Below the pieces are notes generated by a model. The model ran no database searches and had not been told where the DNA came from. It saw nothing but the letters and a program-made list of their open reading frames with translations. A stretch of DNA of 64,000 bases from DASSUW01 sp963844405 (GTDB lineage Bacteria > Actinomycetota > Thermoleophilia > Solirubrobacterales > Solirubrobacteraceae): positions 1 to 64,000 of the forward strand of contig CAWJNZ010000002.1 of the NCBI GenBank assembly GCA_963844405.1, given 5' to 3'. A program made the position numbers and the translations under genes. This document shows positions 42,069 to 50,022 of this stretch, in pieces. Numbering within the stretch: the first letter of the stretch is position 1; every line of letters starts with the position of its first letter.

Positions 42069-42967
42069 TACTGCACGGTCGCGGCGTCGAGCGCCGGGGC
42101 CTCGAGCGAGACCTGGTAGCCGAGCAGGCGCTCGGCCTCCTCGATGCCGCCCTGGAGGTCGCCGACCGCGTTCACCTTGCCGAGCTCGACGCCGAGCGTG
42201 ACCAGCGTCTGGGCGATCTCCGGCGAGAGGCCGGTGATGATCACGCTGGCGCCCATCAGCCGCGAGGCGTCGACGGTCTGGACGAGGTGGTTGGCGACCG
42301 TCGAGTCGATCGTCGGGACGCCGGTGATGTCGATCACGACCACGCGCGCGCGGTTGGCGCGGATGCCGCGCAGGAGCTGCTCGGTGAGCTGACGCGCGCG
42401 CTGGCCGTCGAGCACGCCGATGATCGGGAGGATGAGGAGCCGCTCGCGGACCTGGAGGACCGGGGTCGAGAGCTCGCGGATCGCCTCCTGCTGCTGGCGG
42501 ATGACGCGCTCGCGCTCCTGCACGAAGTTGATCGCCACCGTGTTGGTGATCCGGTTGGCGGCCGGCTCGTAGGCGTCGAGCACCTGGTTGAGGTAGTCGA
42601 AGTCGGTCTGGTACTTCTGGAACAGCGAGCGATTGAGCACGTCGCGCAGCAACAGCACGATGCCGAGCACCTCGTCGGTCTCGACGCCGCGAGGGATGAT
42701 GCGCTCGGACAGGTTGCGCGCGTAGTCCTGGAGGGCCTCGACGGAGCCGGTCTCGAGCACCTCGACGTAGTTGTCGTACACCGACGTCGCCTCGGAGAAG
42801 ATCTCCTCCTGGGTGAGGGCGGTCAGCAGGCGCGCCTCGCCGATCCTCCGTGCCCACTCCTGCCGCAGCTGCGTCCGGTTGTTGCGCAGGTGGGCGACCA
42901 GCTCGGTGAGCAGGCCGGCGTTCGCTTCCCTCTGTCCGTCCGTGCTCGCGTCCGTCGGTTCAGCCAT
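42068..42967 (-). CDS. Stressosome sensor RsbR (RsbRD-like)
   Basis: 299 residues: an N-terminal helical sensor domain (about 1-165, ending in a long helix AINFVQERERVIRQQQEAI) and a C-terminal STAS domain (about 167-280). The N-domain is the RsbRD/RsbR-N helical type rather than heme-globin, so the signal is unknown. The conserved phosphosite is S222 in GVPTIDSTVANHL, in place of Bacillus Thr205. The Thr171 equivalent could not be assigned by eye. Co-transcribed with rsbS and rsbT; overlaps the RsbU-like gene by eight bases. Confidence 0.86.
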   Translation of the reverse strand: MAEPTDASTDGQREANAGLLTELVAHLRNNRTQLRQEWARRIGEARLLTALTQEEIFSEATSVYDNYVEVLETGSVEALQDYARNLSERIIPRGVETDEVLGIVLLLRDVLNRSLFQKYQTDFDYLNQVLDAYEPAANRITNTVAINFVQERERVIRQQQEAIRELSTPVLQVRERLLILPIIGVLDGQRARQLTEQLLRGIRANRARVVVIDITGVPTIDSTVANHLVQTVDASRLMGASVIITGLSPEIAQTLVTLGVELGKVNAVGDLQGGIEEAERLLGYQVSLEAPALDAATVQ

Positions 42968-44438
42968 CGATGTCCTCCGTAGATGTGGCTCGGCGGGGAA
43001 GCATAGGTCCGTCGCCCCGCCGGGTGGGGCCCAGTGCCAGGATCGCCATGTCGTCGCGCAGCCGGCCCTCCGACGCGGCGAGCACCGCCGCCTCCACGCG
43101 GTCGGCGACCGCGTCGGGCGGGAGGCCGCCGCAGCCGGTCAGCAGCTCGGTCAGCTGGGCGAGCCCGAAGACCTCGCGGCGGCGCCGCCGCACCTCGGTG
43201 ACGCCGTCGGTGTAGAGCAGCAGCACGTCGCCCTCGCGCAGCTCGACGGTGACGTCGTAGAGCTGCGGCTCGATGTCGGTGCCGAGCAGCGTGCCGAGCC
43301 GCCCGACCGGCTCGACCTGGCCGTCCGGGTGGACGACGAGCGGCAGCGGGTGGCCGCCGCACGCGAGCTCGGCCTGGATGCGCCCCTCCTCGATGCGCAG
43401 GTGCGTCTGGGCGACCGTGCAGAAGCGGCCGTCGCTGCGCTGCTCGCGCAGGGCCTTGTGGAGCAGGGCGAGCACGCCGCTCGGCCGCCGCTCGTAGACG
43501 GCGCCGGCGCGCAGGGTGTGACGGGCGAGGGCGGTCACCGCCGCGGCGTCCGGGCCCTTGCCCTGGACGTCGCCGATCAGGGCGGCCCACGCTCCGTCGC
43601 CGGCCTCGAAGAGGTCGTAGAAGTCGCCGCCGAGCTCGACGCTCTCGCCGGCCGGCCGGAAGCGCACGGCCGCCGACAGGCCCGGCACGTCGGGCAGCCC
43701 GCCGGGACGCAGCGAGCGCTGGAGCGTCTGGGCGATCGTCCGCTCGCGCTCGTACAGCTGCGCGTTGGAGATCGCCACCGAGGCGAGCTGGGCGAGCTGG
43801 GTGAGCACCGTGTCGTCGCGCGCGCTGAACTCGCGCGAGGAGGCGTCGAGCACCTCGAGGACGCCGAGCTCGCGGCCGCGGCCGGTCAGCCGGGCGGTCA
43901 CGCGCGCCGGCTGCGCGTCGCCCTCGGCGGGCAGCGGCGGCGACGTGGCGGTCAGCGGCCGCAGCCGCGGGTCGGGCGCGAAGATCGCCACCGTGGCGCG
44001 CTGGGCGGCGATCAGCGTGCGGGCGGCGTCGGCCGTGAGCTGGAGGATCTCCTCGACGGTCAGCGAGGAGTTGAGCGCCACCGAGGCGTCGGCCAGCGCG
44101 CGCAGCTGCTCGACGTGCTCGTGCTCGAGCCGCGCGACCTCCTGTACCTCGTGGTAGCCGCGGTGGACGCTCTCGAAGATCGACAGGCTCTCGCGCAGGA
44201 AGTCGGCCCCCGCCTGCAGCGTGTCGTCCGGCGGTCCGCTGCCGCCGGCGAGCGCCCGGCGGACGGCGGCGTGGTGGGCCTCGGCGAGATCGAGGACGCT
44301 CAGGTGGGCGGTGACCGCCTGGCGGCCGATGTCGTACGCCGCGCCGAGCTCGCGCTCGCCGCGGTCGGAGAGGTAGGCCGCGAAGGCTTCAGCGTAGGCC
44401 GCCGCCAGCTCGGGCGCGACGTTGGTCCCCTCCTTCAC
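42960..44438 (-). CDS. rsbU: RsbU-like phosphatase (RsbU_N-GAF-SpoIIE)
   Basis: 492 residues in three parts. An N-terminal helical domain (about 1-90) resembles RsbU_N, the RsbT-binding switch. A central GAF domain (about 115-245) follows, then a C-terminal SpoIIE/PP2C phosphatase with GGDFYDLFE, ALIGDVQGKGPDAA, and LLLYTDGVTEVRR (metal-binding Asp/Gly motifs). Such phosphatases dephosphorylate RsbV-type anti-anti-sigma factors. The GAF insertion distinguishes it from Bacillus RsbU and would let it sense a small molecule or light/redox cue. First gene of the stressosome operon. No RsbV, RsbW or sigma-B gene is adjacent. Confidence 0.87.
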   Translation of the reverse strand: MKEGTNVAPELAAAYAEAFAAYLSDRGERELGAAYDIGRQAVTAHLSVLDLAEAHHAAVRRALAGGSGPPDDTLQAGADFLRESLSIFESVHRGYHEVQEVARLEHEHVEQLRALADASVALNSSLTVEEILQLTADAARTLIAAQRATVAIFAPDPRLRPLTATSPPLPAEGDAQPARVTARLTGRGRELGVLEVLDASSREFSARDDTVLTQLAQLASVAISNAQLYERERTIAQTLQRSLRPGGLPDVPGLSAAVRFRPAGESVELGGDFYDLFEAGDGAWAALIGDVQGKGPDAAAVTALARHTLRAGAVYERRPSGVLALLHKALREQRSDGRFCTVAQTHLRIEEGRIQAELACGGHPLPLVVHPDGQVEPVGRLGTLLGTDIEPQLYDVTVELREGDVLLLYTDGVTEVRRRRREVFGLAQLTELLTGCGGLPPDAVADRVEAAVLAASEGRLRDDMAILALGPTRRGDGPMLPRRATSTEDIDG

Positions 44439-44462
44439 GCGGCGAAGCCTACGGGTGAGCGC

Positions 44463-44702
44463 CTAATGGTGCGAGTGGTCGAGCGGCAGCTCGGAGATGT
44501 CCCGCTTGACGTCACGCACCCAACGCACCGCCGTGAAGAGGAATACGAGCATCGCGACGCCGACGACCCACCACGAGATCGTGATCGAGACGATCGCGAT
44601 GGCGAGCGCGGCGGCGTTGATCAGCGGCAGCGCGCTCGGCGCCGGCATGTGGACCTCCTCGCCGACCGGCGGCGCGCCGGTGTGCTCCTCGGACACGCTC
44701 AT
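44463..44702 (-). CDS. Small two-helix membrane protein
   Basis: 79 residues: a hydrophilic N-terminus (MSVSEEHTGAPPVGEEVHMP), two transmembrane helices (LINAAALAIAIVSITI and VGVAMLVFLFTAVRW) and a His-rich tail (LPLDHSHH). The length and two-helix shape resemble actinobacterial cytochrome c oxidase subunit IV (CtaF-like), and an oxidase operon lies downstream on the other strand, but there is no firm signature. Overlaps the next 36-codon membrane peptide gene by four bases. Confidence 0.6.
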   Translation of the reverse strand: MSVSEEHTGAPPVGEEVHMPAPSALPLINAAALAIAIVSITISWWVVGVAMLVFLFTAVRWVRDVKRDISELPLDHSHH

Positions 44703-44809
44703 GCGACGTAGAGGAGAGCGGCGACGAAGGTCAGCGCGAACATCAGGAGGCCGATCACCGAGGTGATCAGCGCGGTCCGGAGGTTGCGGCGCGCGAGACG
44801 GCGGTCCAT
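44699..44809 (-). CDS. 36-residue membrane peptide
   Basis: A basic N-terminus MDRRLARRNLRTALITSVIG and a single transmembrane helix ending FVAALLYVA. ATGA overlap with the 79-residue membrane protein gene shows it is translated as part of that operon. Too short for family assignment. Single-helix peptides of this kind often belong to respiratory complexes. An alternative start further upstream gives a 69-residue form with an unlikely Arg/Ser-rich leader. Confidence 0.55.
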   Translation of the reverse strand: MDRRLARRNLRTALITSVIGLLMFALTFVAALLYVA

Positions 44810-44833
44810 GGTGCGGATTCTAATCAAGGCGCT

Positions 44834-44906
44834 CGCCCGAGCTTGCGAGGGCGAGTAAGCCGCATGCCGCATCTCGCACGAGCTTGCGAGTTCGCGTGAG
44901 CCGCAC
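44834..44906. repeat. 41-bp-spaced direct repeat upstream of the AraC gene
   Basis: Two 32-base copies (44834-44865 and 44875-44906) share CGAGCTTGCGAG and GT-AGCCGCA at the same spacing. They fill much of the divergent region between the small membrane genes and the AraC regulator and could bind a regulator in tandem. Confidence 0.5.
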
Positions 44907-44912
44907 ACCCAT

Positions 44913-44928
44913 TTCCCGCGCGCGGGAA
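44913..44928. promoter_or_regulatory. 16-bp perfect palindrome upstream of the AraC gene
   Basis: TTCCCGCGCGCGGGAA is a perfect palindrome next to the direct repeats and about 110 bases before the AraC start. A second short dyad, AACGTT-TGC-AACGTT, lies about 10 bases on. Likely regulator sites; the protein is unknown. Confidence 0.5.
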
Positions 44929-45038
44929 GGCTCGGGAAACGTTTGCAACGTTCGTCACAACGCTAACAAGGGGTTGCATAGCCGACACGATCCTGATCCG
45001 ATCCGGGGTGCAGGGCCCGTTGGCACTCAGGCGACCAG

Positions 45039-45425
45039 ATGCAGCGACCCTCCACGATCCGACTTCGGGCGAGCCTTCTCGATGAGGCGAACCAGATCGT
45101 CGACCGCGATTACGCGTCCGAGCTCTCGCTCGACGACATCGCCCGCCGCGTCGCCTCGTCGCGGCGCCAGCTCCAGCGCGCGTACGCGGAGATCGGCAAC
45201 ACGACGTTCCGCGACCACCTGACCGCGGTGCGGATGGAGCGCGCCGCCGAGCTGCTGGCCACCGGGATGTTCACCGTCCGCGAGGTCGCCCACCGCGTCG
45301 GCTACCGGCAGCCGGCGCAGTTCGCCAAGGCCTTCCGCCGCCGGCGCGGCGTGTCCCCCTCCGACTTCCGCGCCATGGGCGGATCGGTCGGGGGGATGAC
45401 GAACGAATCGCGCGCAGCCGCCTAA
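45039..45425 (+). CDS. AraC-type HTH regulator (DNA-binding domain only)
   Basis: 128 residues, nearly all a two-HTH AraC domain: LSLDDIARRVASSRRQLQRAY (first HTH) and FTVREVAHRVGYRQPAQFAKAFRRRRGVSP (second, the PROSITE-like segment, given here by its core VGYRQPAQFAKAFRRR). With no separate ligand domain it resembles SoxS/MarA-size regulators. It lies directly in front of the caa3 oxidase operon, and both share a GGTTGCATAG motif upstream, so it may control that operon. The shared motif is seen; the control is inference. Confidence 0.87.
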   Translation: MQRPSTIRLRASLLDEANQIVDRDYASELSLDDIARRVASSRRQLQRAYAEIGNTTFRDHLTAVRMERAAELLATGMFTVREVAHRVGYRQPAQFAKAFRRRRGVSPSDFRAMGGSVGGMTNESRAAA

Positions 45426-45444
45426 GGGCGCATTCGATCTCCCC

Positions 45445-45454
45445 GGTTGCATAG
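45445..45454 (+). promoter_or_regulatory. GGTTGCATAG motif upstream of the caa3 operon
   Basis: The same ten bases occur at 44972-44981 before the AraC gene and here 35 bases before coxB. The GCATAG part may be a -10 box, or the whole may be a regulator site. Confidence 0.35.
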
Positions 45455-45489
45455 GATGCCCCGTCCATGGGCCGCGAGGAGAGCTGCCG

Positions 45490-46572
45490 ATGAGCGACCA
45501 GCCCCCGGTCGCCTCACGAGAGAGCCGCGCGCAGGTGCGCCAGATGCTCCTGATCGGCGCCGTCGCCTCGGCGCTGGGCATCGCGCTGGCCCTGTTGATC
45601 GACTGGTTCCCGGTCCCCGCCTCCGAGCAGGCCGGGCCGATCGACACGCTGTGGGACGTCCTGCTGATCGCCTCGGTGCCGGTCTTCGTCCTCGTCGAGA
45701 CGATCGTCCTCTACTGCGCGATCCGGTTCCGCATGCGCCCGGGCGAGGAGCTCAAGGACGGCCCGCCGATCCACGGCAACACGAAGCTCGAGATCATCTG
45801 GACGGCGATCCCGGCCATCCTCCTCGTCGCCCTCTGCACCTACTCCTACGTCGTGCTGACCGACATCGAGAAGGCGGAGGCCAATTCGATGGAGGTCCGC
45901 GTCGTCGGCGAGCAGTTCACCTGGAACTTCTACTACACCGATCCCACCCGCCCCGGCGAGGAGATCCGCTCCAACCAGCTCTACGTGCCCATCGACCGGC
46001 CGATCAACTTCACGATCCAGTCCAAGGACGTGATCCACGACTTCTGGGTCCCCGAGTTCCGCATGAAGGTCGACGCGGTGCCGGGCATCGACACCCACCT
46101 GCGGGTGACGCCGAACCGGATCGGCGAGTACCCCGTCGTCTGCGCCGAGCTGTGCGGCCTCGGGCACTCCGCGATGCGCCAGAGCGCGCACGTGATGACG
46201 CAGGAGGACTTCGACGCCCGCCTCCAGGAGCTCCAGCAGCAGGCGGCCGGCGGCGGCGGTGGCGGAGAGGAGGAGGGCGGCGGAGGCGCGGCGGCGGCCG
46301 ACGGCGAGACGCTGTTCGCCGAGGCCCAGCCGACGACCTGCAAGTCCTGCCACACGCTGGCGGCCGCGGGGGCGACCGGCACGACGGGCCCGAACCTCGA
46401 CGAGGTCGTCCCGGACATGAGCGAGGAGGAGGTGCGGCAGTCGATCCTCGACCCCGACGCGGAGGTCACCGAGGGGTTCGCGCCCGGCCTGATGCCGCGC
46501 TACGGTGACAGTCTGTCCGAGGAGCAGGTGGACGCGTTGGTGCAGTATCTGATGGAGGTGGCCGGCCAGTGA
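45490..46572 (+). CDS. coxB: Cytochrome c oxidase subunit II with fused cytochrome c (caa3)
   Basis: 360 residues. Two N-terminal transmembrane helices, a CuA cupredoxin domain (His in IHDFWVPEFRMKV; CAELCGLGHSAM with all ligands), a Gly/Glu linker (GGGGGEEEGGGG, about 255-266) and a C-terminal class I cytochrome c with heme-binding CKSCH and the distal Met in PGLMPRYGD. This fusion defines caa3 oxidases, which bind their own cytochrome. GAGGAGAG upstream of the ATG is a good ribosome site. The stop overlaps ctaD by four bases. Confidence 0.95.
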   Translation: MSDQPPVASRESRAQVRQMLLIGAVASALGIALALLIDWFPVPASEQAGPIDTLWDVLLIASVPVFVLVETIVLYCAIRFRMRPGEELKDGPPIHGNTKLEIIWTAIPAILLVALCTYSYVVLTDIEKAEANSMEVRVVGEQFTWNFYYTDPTRPGEEIRSNQLYVPIDRPINFTIQSKDVIHDFWVPEFRMKVDAVPGIDTHLRVTPNRIGEYPVVCAELCGLGHSAMRQSAHVMTQEDFDARLQELQQQAAGGGGGGEEEGGGGAAAADGETLFAEAQPTTCKSCHTLAAAGATGTTGPNLDEVVPDMSEEEVRQSILDPDAEVTEGFAPGLMPRYGDSLSEEQVDALVQYLMEVAGQ

Positions 46573-48494
46573 CGACGCGAATGCGCGCCCCCGGGCTGAC
46601 GCGCGGGTTCGTCTTCATCGTGGGAGGCGTGCTCTTCTGCGCCGCGCTGATCCTGCTCATCCGTGCCGCGTACGGCTTCGAGAGCTTCGACGGCGGGCTC
46701 ACGACCAAGGCGCAGAACGCGATCCTGCTGCTCTCGCTGCTGGTCGCGCCGCTGTTCTTCTTCGTCGGGATCGGCGCGTTCGACTACTGGTTCTATTACA
46801 TGGCCGGCCGGCCGACGCGGCCGGAGGATCACTCCAGTCACGGCGCCTACTCGTGGAAGGACTACTTCCGCGTCAACACCGACCACAAGGTGATCGGCAT
46901 CCAGTACGTCGTCACCTCGTTCTTCTTCATGCTGGTCGGCGGCCTGCTGGCGATGATCGTGCGCGCCGAGCTGGCGGCGCCCGGGATGCAGTTCGTGGAC
47001 TCGAACGCCTACAACGGGCTGTTCAGCGTCCACGCGTCGCTGATGATCTTCCTGTTCATCATCCCGGTCTTCGCCGGTCTGGCGAACTACGTGCTGCCGC
47101 TGATGATCGGGGCGCCGGACATGGCGTTCCCGCGGCTGAACGCCCTGTCGTACTGGATGCTGCCGGTCGCCGGCATCATGATGACGGCGTCGTTCTTCGC
47201 GCCCGGCGGCTCGTTCGCGACCGGCTGGACGGCCTACTCGCCGCTCTCCACCAACGTCCCGATCGGGCAGATGTTCTTCACGATCGGGGTGCAGTTCGCG
47301 GGCGCGTCCTCGATCGCCACGGCGCTGAACTTCCTCGTGACGATCGTCACGATGCGCGCGCCCGGCATGTCGTTCTGGCGCATGCCGCTGCTCGTGTGGG
47401 CGAACTTCTCGACGTCGCTGCTGGTCGTCATCGCCACGCCGTTCATCGCCGCGTCGCAGTTCTTCGTGCTGTTCGACTACGCGCTCGGCTTCAACTTCTT
47501 CCGGCCGTCAGGGGACGGCGACGTGCTGATGTACCAGCACGTCTTCTGGTTCTACTCCCACCCGGCCGTCTACATCATGATGCTGCCGGGCTTCGGGATC
47601 ATCTCCGAGGTCATCGCCGTCAAGTCGCGCAAGCCGATCTTCGGCTACCGGATGATGGCCTTCTCGCTGCTGGCCATCGTGCTGCTCGGCTTCACGGTCT
47701 GGGCCCACCACATGTTCGTGTCGGGCATGCAGACGTGGATCCGGATCCCGATGATGGTCACGACGGCGATCATCGCCGTCCCCACCGGCATCAAGATCTT
47801 CTCCTGGCTCGCGACGCTGTGGCGGGGCGTGCTGCACCTCGACACGCCGATGCTGTTCGCGCTCGGCTTCCTGACCATGTTCACGCTCGGCGGCATCTCC
47901 GGCGTGATGCTCGCCATGGTGCCGCTGACCATCCACGTGAGCGACACGTACTTCATCGTCGCCCACATCCACTACGTGCTCTACGGCGGCTCGCTCTTCA
48001 CGATCTTCGCCGGGGTCTACTACTGGTTCCCGAAGATGACGGGCCGGATGTACGACGAGAAGCTCGGCAAGATCCACTTCTGGCTGACCTTCGTCGGCTT
48101 CAACCTGACCTTCGGCCCCATGCACCTGATCGGCGTCCAGGGGATGCCGCGCCGGGTGGCCGACTACGCCGACCAGTTCGCCGAGTGGAACCTCTTCATC
48201 TCGCTGAGCTCGTTCCTGCTCGGCTTCGCGACGCTGATCTTCGTCTACAACACCGTCGCCTCGTGGCGCAGCGGCCCGCGCGCCGTGGCCAACCCGTGGC
48301 GGGCGCTGACGCTCGAGTGGCAGGTCTCCTCGCCCCCGCCCGTGTTCAACTTCGACCGGGTGCCGCTGGTGGTCGGCGGCCCGTACGAGTACGGCGTCCC
48401 GGGCGCCCAGCACGGCATCTTCGAGTCGCCTGCCGAGGCGAGACCCATGCAGCCCGCGGGAACCCCGTCTGACGAGAGGGAGAGCGAGTCGTGA
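46569..48494 (+). CDS. ctaD: Cytochrome c oxidase subunit I, A2-type
   Basis: 641 residues, longer than the other subunit I because of two extra N-terminal helices (VFIVGGVLFCAALILLI and a following one). All heme/CuB histidines are present: SVHASLMIF, SHPAVYIMML, WAHHMFVSG, VAHIHYVLYGG. The D-channel glutamate of HPEVY is replaced by Ala and preceded by Tyr-Ser (WFYSHPAVY), the defining motif of A2-type oxidases, which use that Tyr-Ser pair for the proton path. It therefore differs in type from the A1 enzyme at 34191. It overlaps the USP-like gene by four bases. Confidence 0.95.
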   Translation: MTTRMRAPGLTRGFVFIVGGVLFCAALILLIRAAYGFESFDGGLTTKAQNAILLLSLLVAPLFFFVGIGAFDYWFYYMAGRPTRPEDHSSHGAYSWKDYFRVNTDHKVIGIQYVVTSFFFMLVGGLLAMIVRAELAAPGMQFVDSNAYNGLFSVHASLMIFLFIIPVFAGLANYVLPLMIGAPDMAFPRLNALSYWMLPVAGIMMTASFFAPGGSFATGWTAYSPLSTNVPIGQMFFTIGVQFAGASSIATALNFLVTIVTMRAPGMSFWRMPLLVWANFSTSLLVVIATPFIAASQFFVLFDYALGFNFFRPSGDGDVLMYQHVFWFYSHPAVYIMMLPGFGIISEVIAVKSRKPIFGYRMMAFSLLAIVLLGFTVWAHHMFVSGMQTWIRIPMMVTTAIIAVPTGIKIFSWLATLWRGVLHLDTPMLFALGFLTMFTLGGISGVMLAMVPLTIHVSDTYFIVAHIHYVLYGGSLFTIFAGVYYWFPKMTGRMYDEKLGKIHFWLTFVGFNLTFGPMHLIGVQGMPRRVADYADQFAEWNLFISLSSFLLGFATLIFVYNTVASWRSGPRAVANPWRALTLEWQVSSPPPVFNFDRVPLVVGGPYEYGVPGAQHGIFESPAEARPMQPAGTPSDERESES

Positions 48495-49312
48495 CGAAGG
48501 TCCTGGTCCTCGCGAACGAGACGATCGGCGGCGAGAAGCTGCTGAACGCGATCCTGGAGCGCTCGGAGGAGGGCGTCAGCTTCCACGTCGTGGTCCCGCA
48601 GGCGCGGCCGCGGCACGGGAACGTGGTCTACGACGAGGTGGTCCGCGACAGCGCCCAGGTCCGCGTGGACCTCGCGCGCGAGTGGATGCGGGAGAACGGG
48701 ATCTCCTCGAGCGGCGAGGTCGGCGACGCGGACCCGTTCCTCGCGGCGGAGGACGCCATCGCCGCCGAGGGCATCGACGAGGTGATCATCTCCACGCTGC
48801 CGGCCGAGAGCTCCGGGTGGCTGCGGCGCGACCTGCCCGAGAAGCTGCGGCAGGACACGGGGCTGCCGGTCGAGCACGTGGTGGTCGACCTCGCGCGGGA
48901 GGGCCTCCCGTTCGGCGTGACGCTGGTGGCGGCCAACCTCACCGCCGCCTCCGGCGAGCTCTCGCGGCGGCTCAAGGAGCTCGCCGACGAGGGGCCGCGG
49001 CGCTTCATCGTCGTCGTCCCGCAGGAGCACGTCCACGGCGGCGCGGTGGCCAAGGCGCGCGACCGGCTGGCCAAGCTGCTGCAGTCGCTGCGCGAGGACG
49101 GCGTCGTGGCCGCCGGCATGATCGGCGACCCGGACCCGTACACGGCGATCATGAACGCGGTCCAGTACTTCCACATCTCCGAGATCGTGATCTCCACGCT
49201 GCCGGCCGACACCTCGAAGTGGGTGGCCGACAAGCTGGTCGAGCGCGTCCAGTCGGCGACCAACAAGACGGTCGAGCACATCGAGTCCTCGCCGGTGGGC
49301 GCGGAGGCCTGA
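48491..49312 (+). CDS. Tandem USP-like protein inside the caa3 operon
   Basis: 273 residues made of two similar halves. Each half has a VLVLAN- or FIVVVPQ-type first strand, a stretch RLxxLLxxLRE.., and the nearly identical segments VIISTLPAESSGWLRRDLPEKL and IVISTLPADTSKWVADKLVE (given by their cores ISTLPA and W). The fold resembles universal stress proteins or HUP-domain nucleotide binders. GTG start overlapping ctaD, TGATG overlap with ctaE. A USP-like protein between oxidase subunits I and III is unusual and may link respiration to an ATP/AMP or redox signal. Confidence 0.65.
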   Translation: MTKVLVLANETIGGEKLLNAILERSEEGVSFHVVVPQARPRHGNVVYDEVVRDSAQVRVDLAREWMRENGISSSGEVGDADPFLAAEDAIAAEGIDEVIISTLPAESSGWLRRDLPEKLRQDTGLPVEHVVVDLAREGLPFGVTLVAANLTAASGELSRRLKELADEGPRRFIVVVPQEHVHGGAVAKARDRLAKLLQSLREDGVVAAGMIGDPDPYTAIMNAVQYFHISEIVISTLPADTSKWVADKLVERVQSATNKTVEHIESSPVGAEA

Positions 49313-49908
49313 TGGAGGCGCACGCCCTCGAGCACCATCACGGGCCGCCCGAGGCCCACCGCTCCTCGCGAGTCGATGCCCGGACGCTGGGCATGCTGCT
49401 TTTCATCATCAGCGAGGTGATGGTCTTCGGGGCCTTCTTCACGGCCTACTTCTTCATCCGGGTCGTGGGCGGCGCCGAGTGGCCGGCCGAGGGGACCGAG
49501 CTGCCGAAGCTGATCGCGGGCGTGAACACGTGCGTGCTGGTCTCCTCCTCGTTCACGATGCACTGGGCGCTGGAGGGCGTGAAGCAGGACAACCGCTGGG
49601 CGCTGCGGGCCGGCATGGTCACGACGTTCCTGCTCGGCGCGACGTTCCTGTTCGTGCAGGTCAACGAGTACGTGCACGTCGGCTTCGCACCGCAGGACCA
49701 CGCGCAGGGGACGATCTTCTACGGGCTCACGGGCCTGCACGGCGCGCACGTCTTCATCGGCTTGACGCTGCTGGCGATGGTCACCATCCGGGCGTTCCGC
49801 GGCCACTTCTCGGCGGCGCAGCACCACGGCGTCGAGGTGCCGGGCATCTACTGGCACTTCGTCGACATCATGTGGCTCGTCGTCTACTTCACGGTCTACA
49901 TCCTGTGA
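49312..49908 (+). CDS. ctaE: Cytochrome c oxidase subunit III
   Basis: 198 residues with five transmembrane helices, the compact actinobacterial form. Conserved marks are FIISEVMVFGAFFTAYF (with the family Glu), LLGATFLFVQVNEY, GLHGAHVFIGL and the C-terminal YWHFVDIMWLVVYFTVYIL. It stabilises the oxidase core and proton uptake. The stop overlaps the GTG of a 35-residue membrane peptide gene by three bases. Confidence 0.94.
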   Translation: MEAHALEHHHGPPEAHRSSRVDARTLGMLLFIISEVMVFGAFFTAYFFIRVVGGAEWPAEGTELPKLIAGVNTCVLVSSSFTMHWALEGVKQDNRWALRAGMVTTFLLGATFLFVQVNEYVHVGFAPQDHAQGTIFYGLTGLHGAHVFIGLTLLAMVTIRAFRGHFSAAQHHGVEVPGIYWHFVDIMWLVVYFTVYIL

Positions 49909-50012
49909 TCGACCCGCTTCGCCGCGAGGGCGACGCGTTCAAGGTCCTGCTCTACGTGCTCGCCGTCTTCGTCGTGCTGCTCGTCCTGACGCTGATCGTG
50001 CGCGCGCTGTAA
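49905..50012 (+). CDS. 35-residue membrane peptide in the oxidase operon
   Basis: GTG start overlapping the ctaE stop (GTGA), encoding VIDPLRREGDAFKVLLYVLA and a transmembrane helix ending LIVRAL before TAA. It has no detectable family. The placement between ctaE and ctaG, translational coupling, and a single-helix shape resemble accessory peptides such as CtaF/CoxIV-like or CydX-like subunits. Too short for standard gene finders, so it may be overlooked in related genomes. Confidence 0.65.
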   Translation: MIDPLRREGDAFKVLLYVLAVFVVLLVLTLIVRAL

Positions 50013-50022
50013 TAGGCGCACG

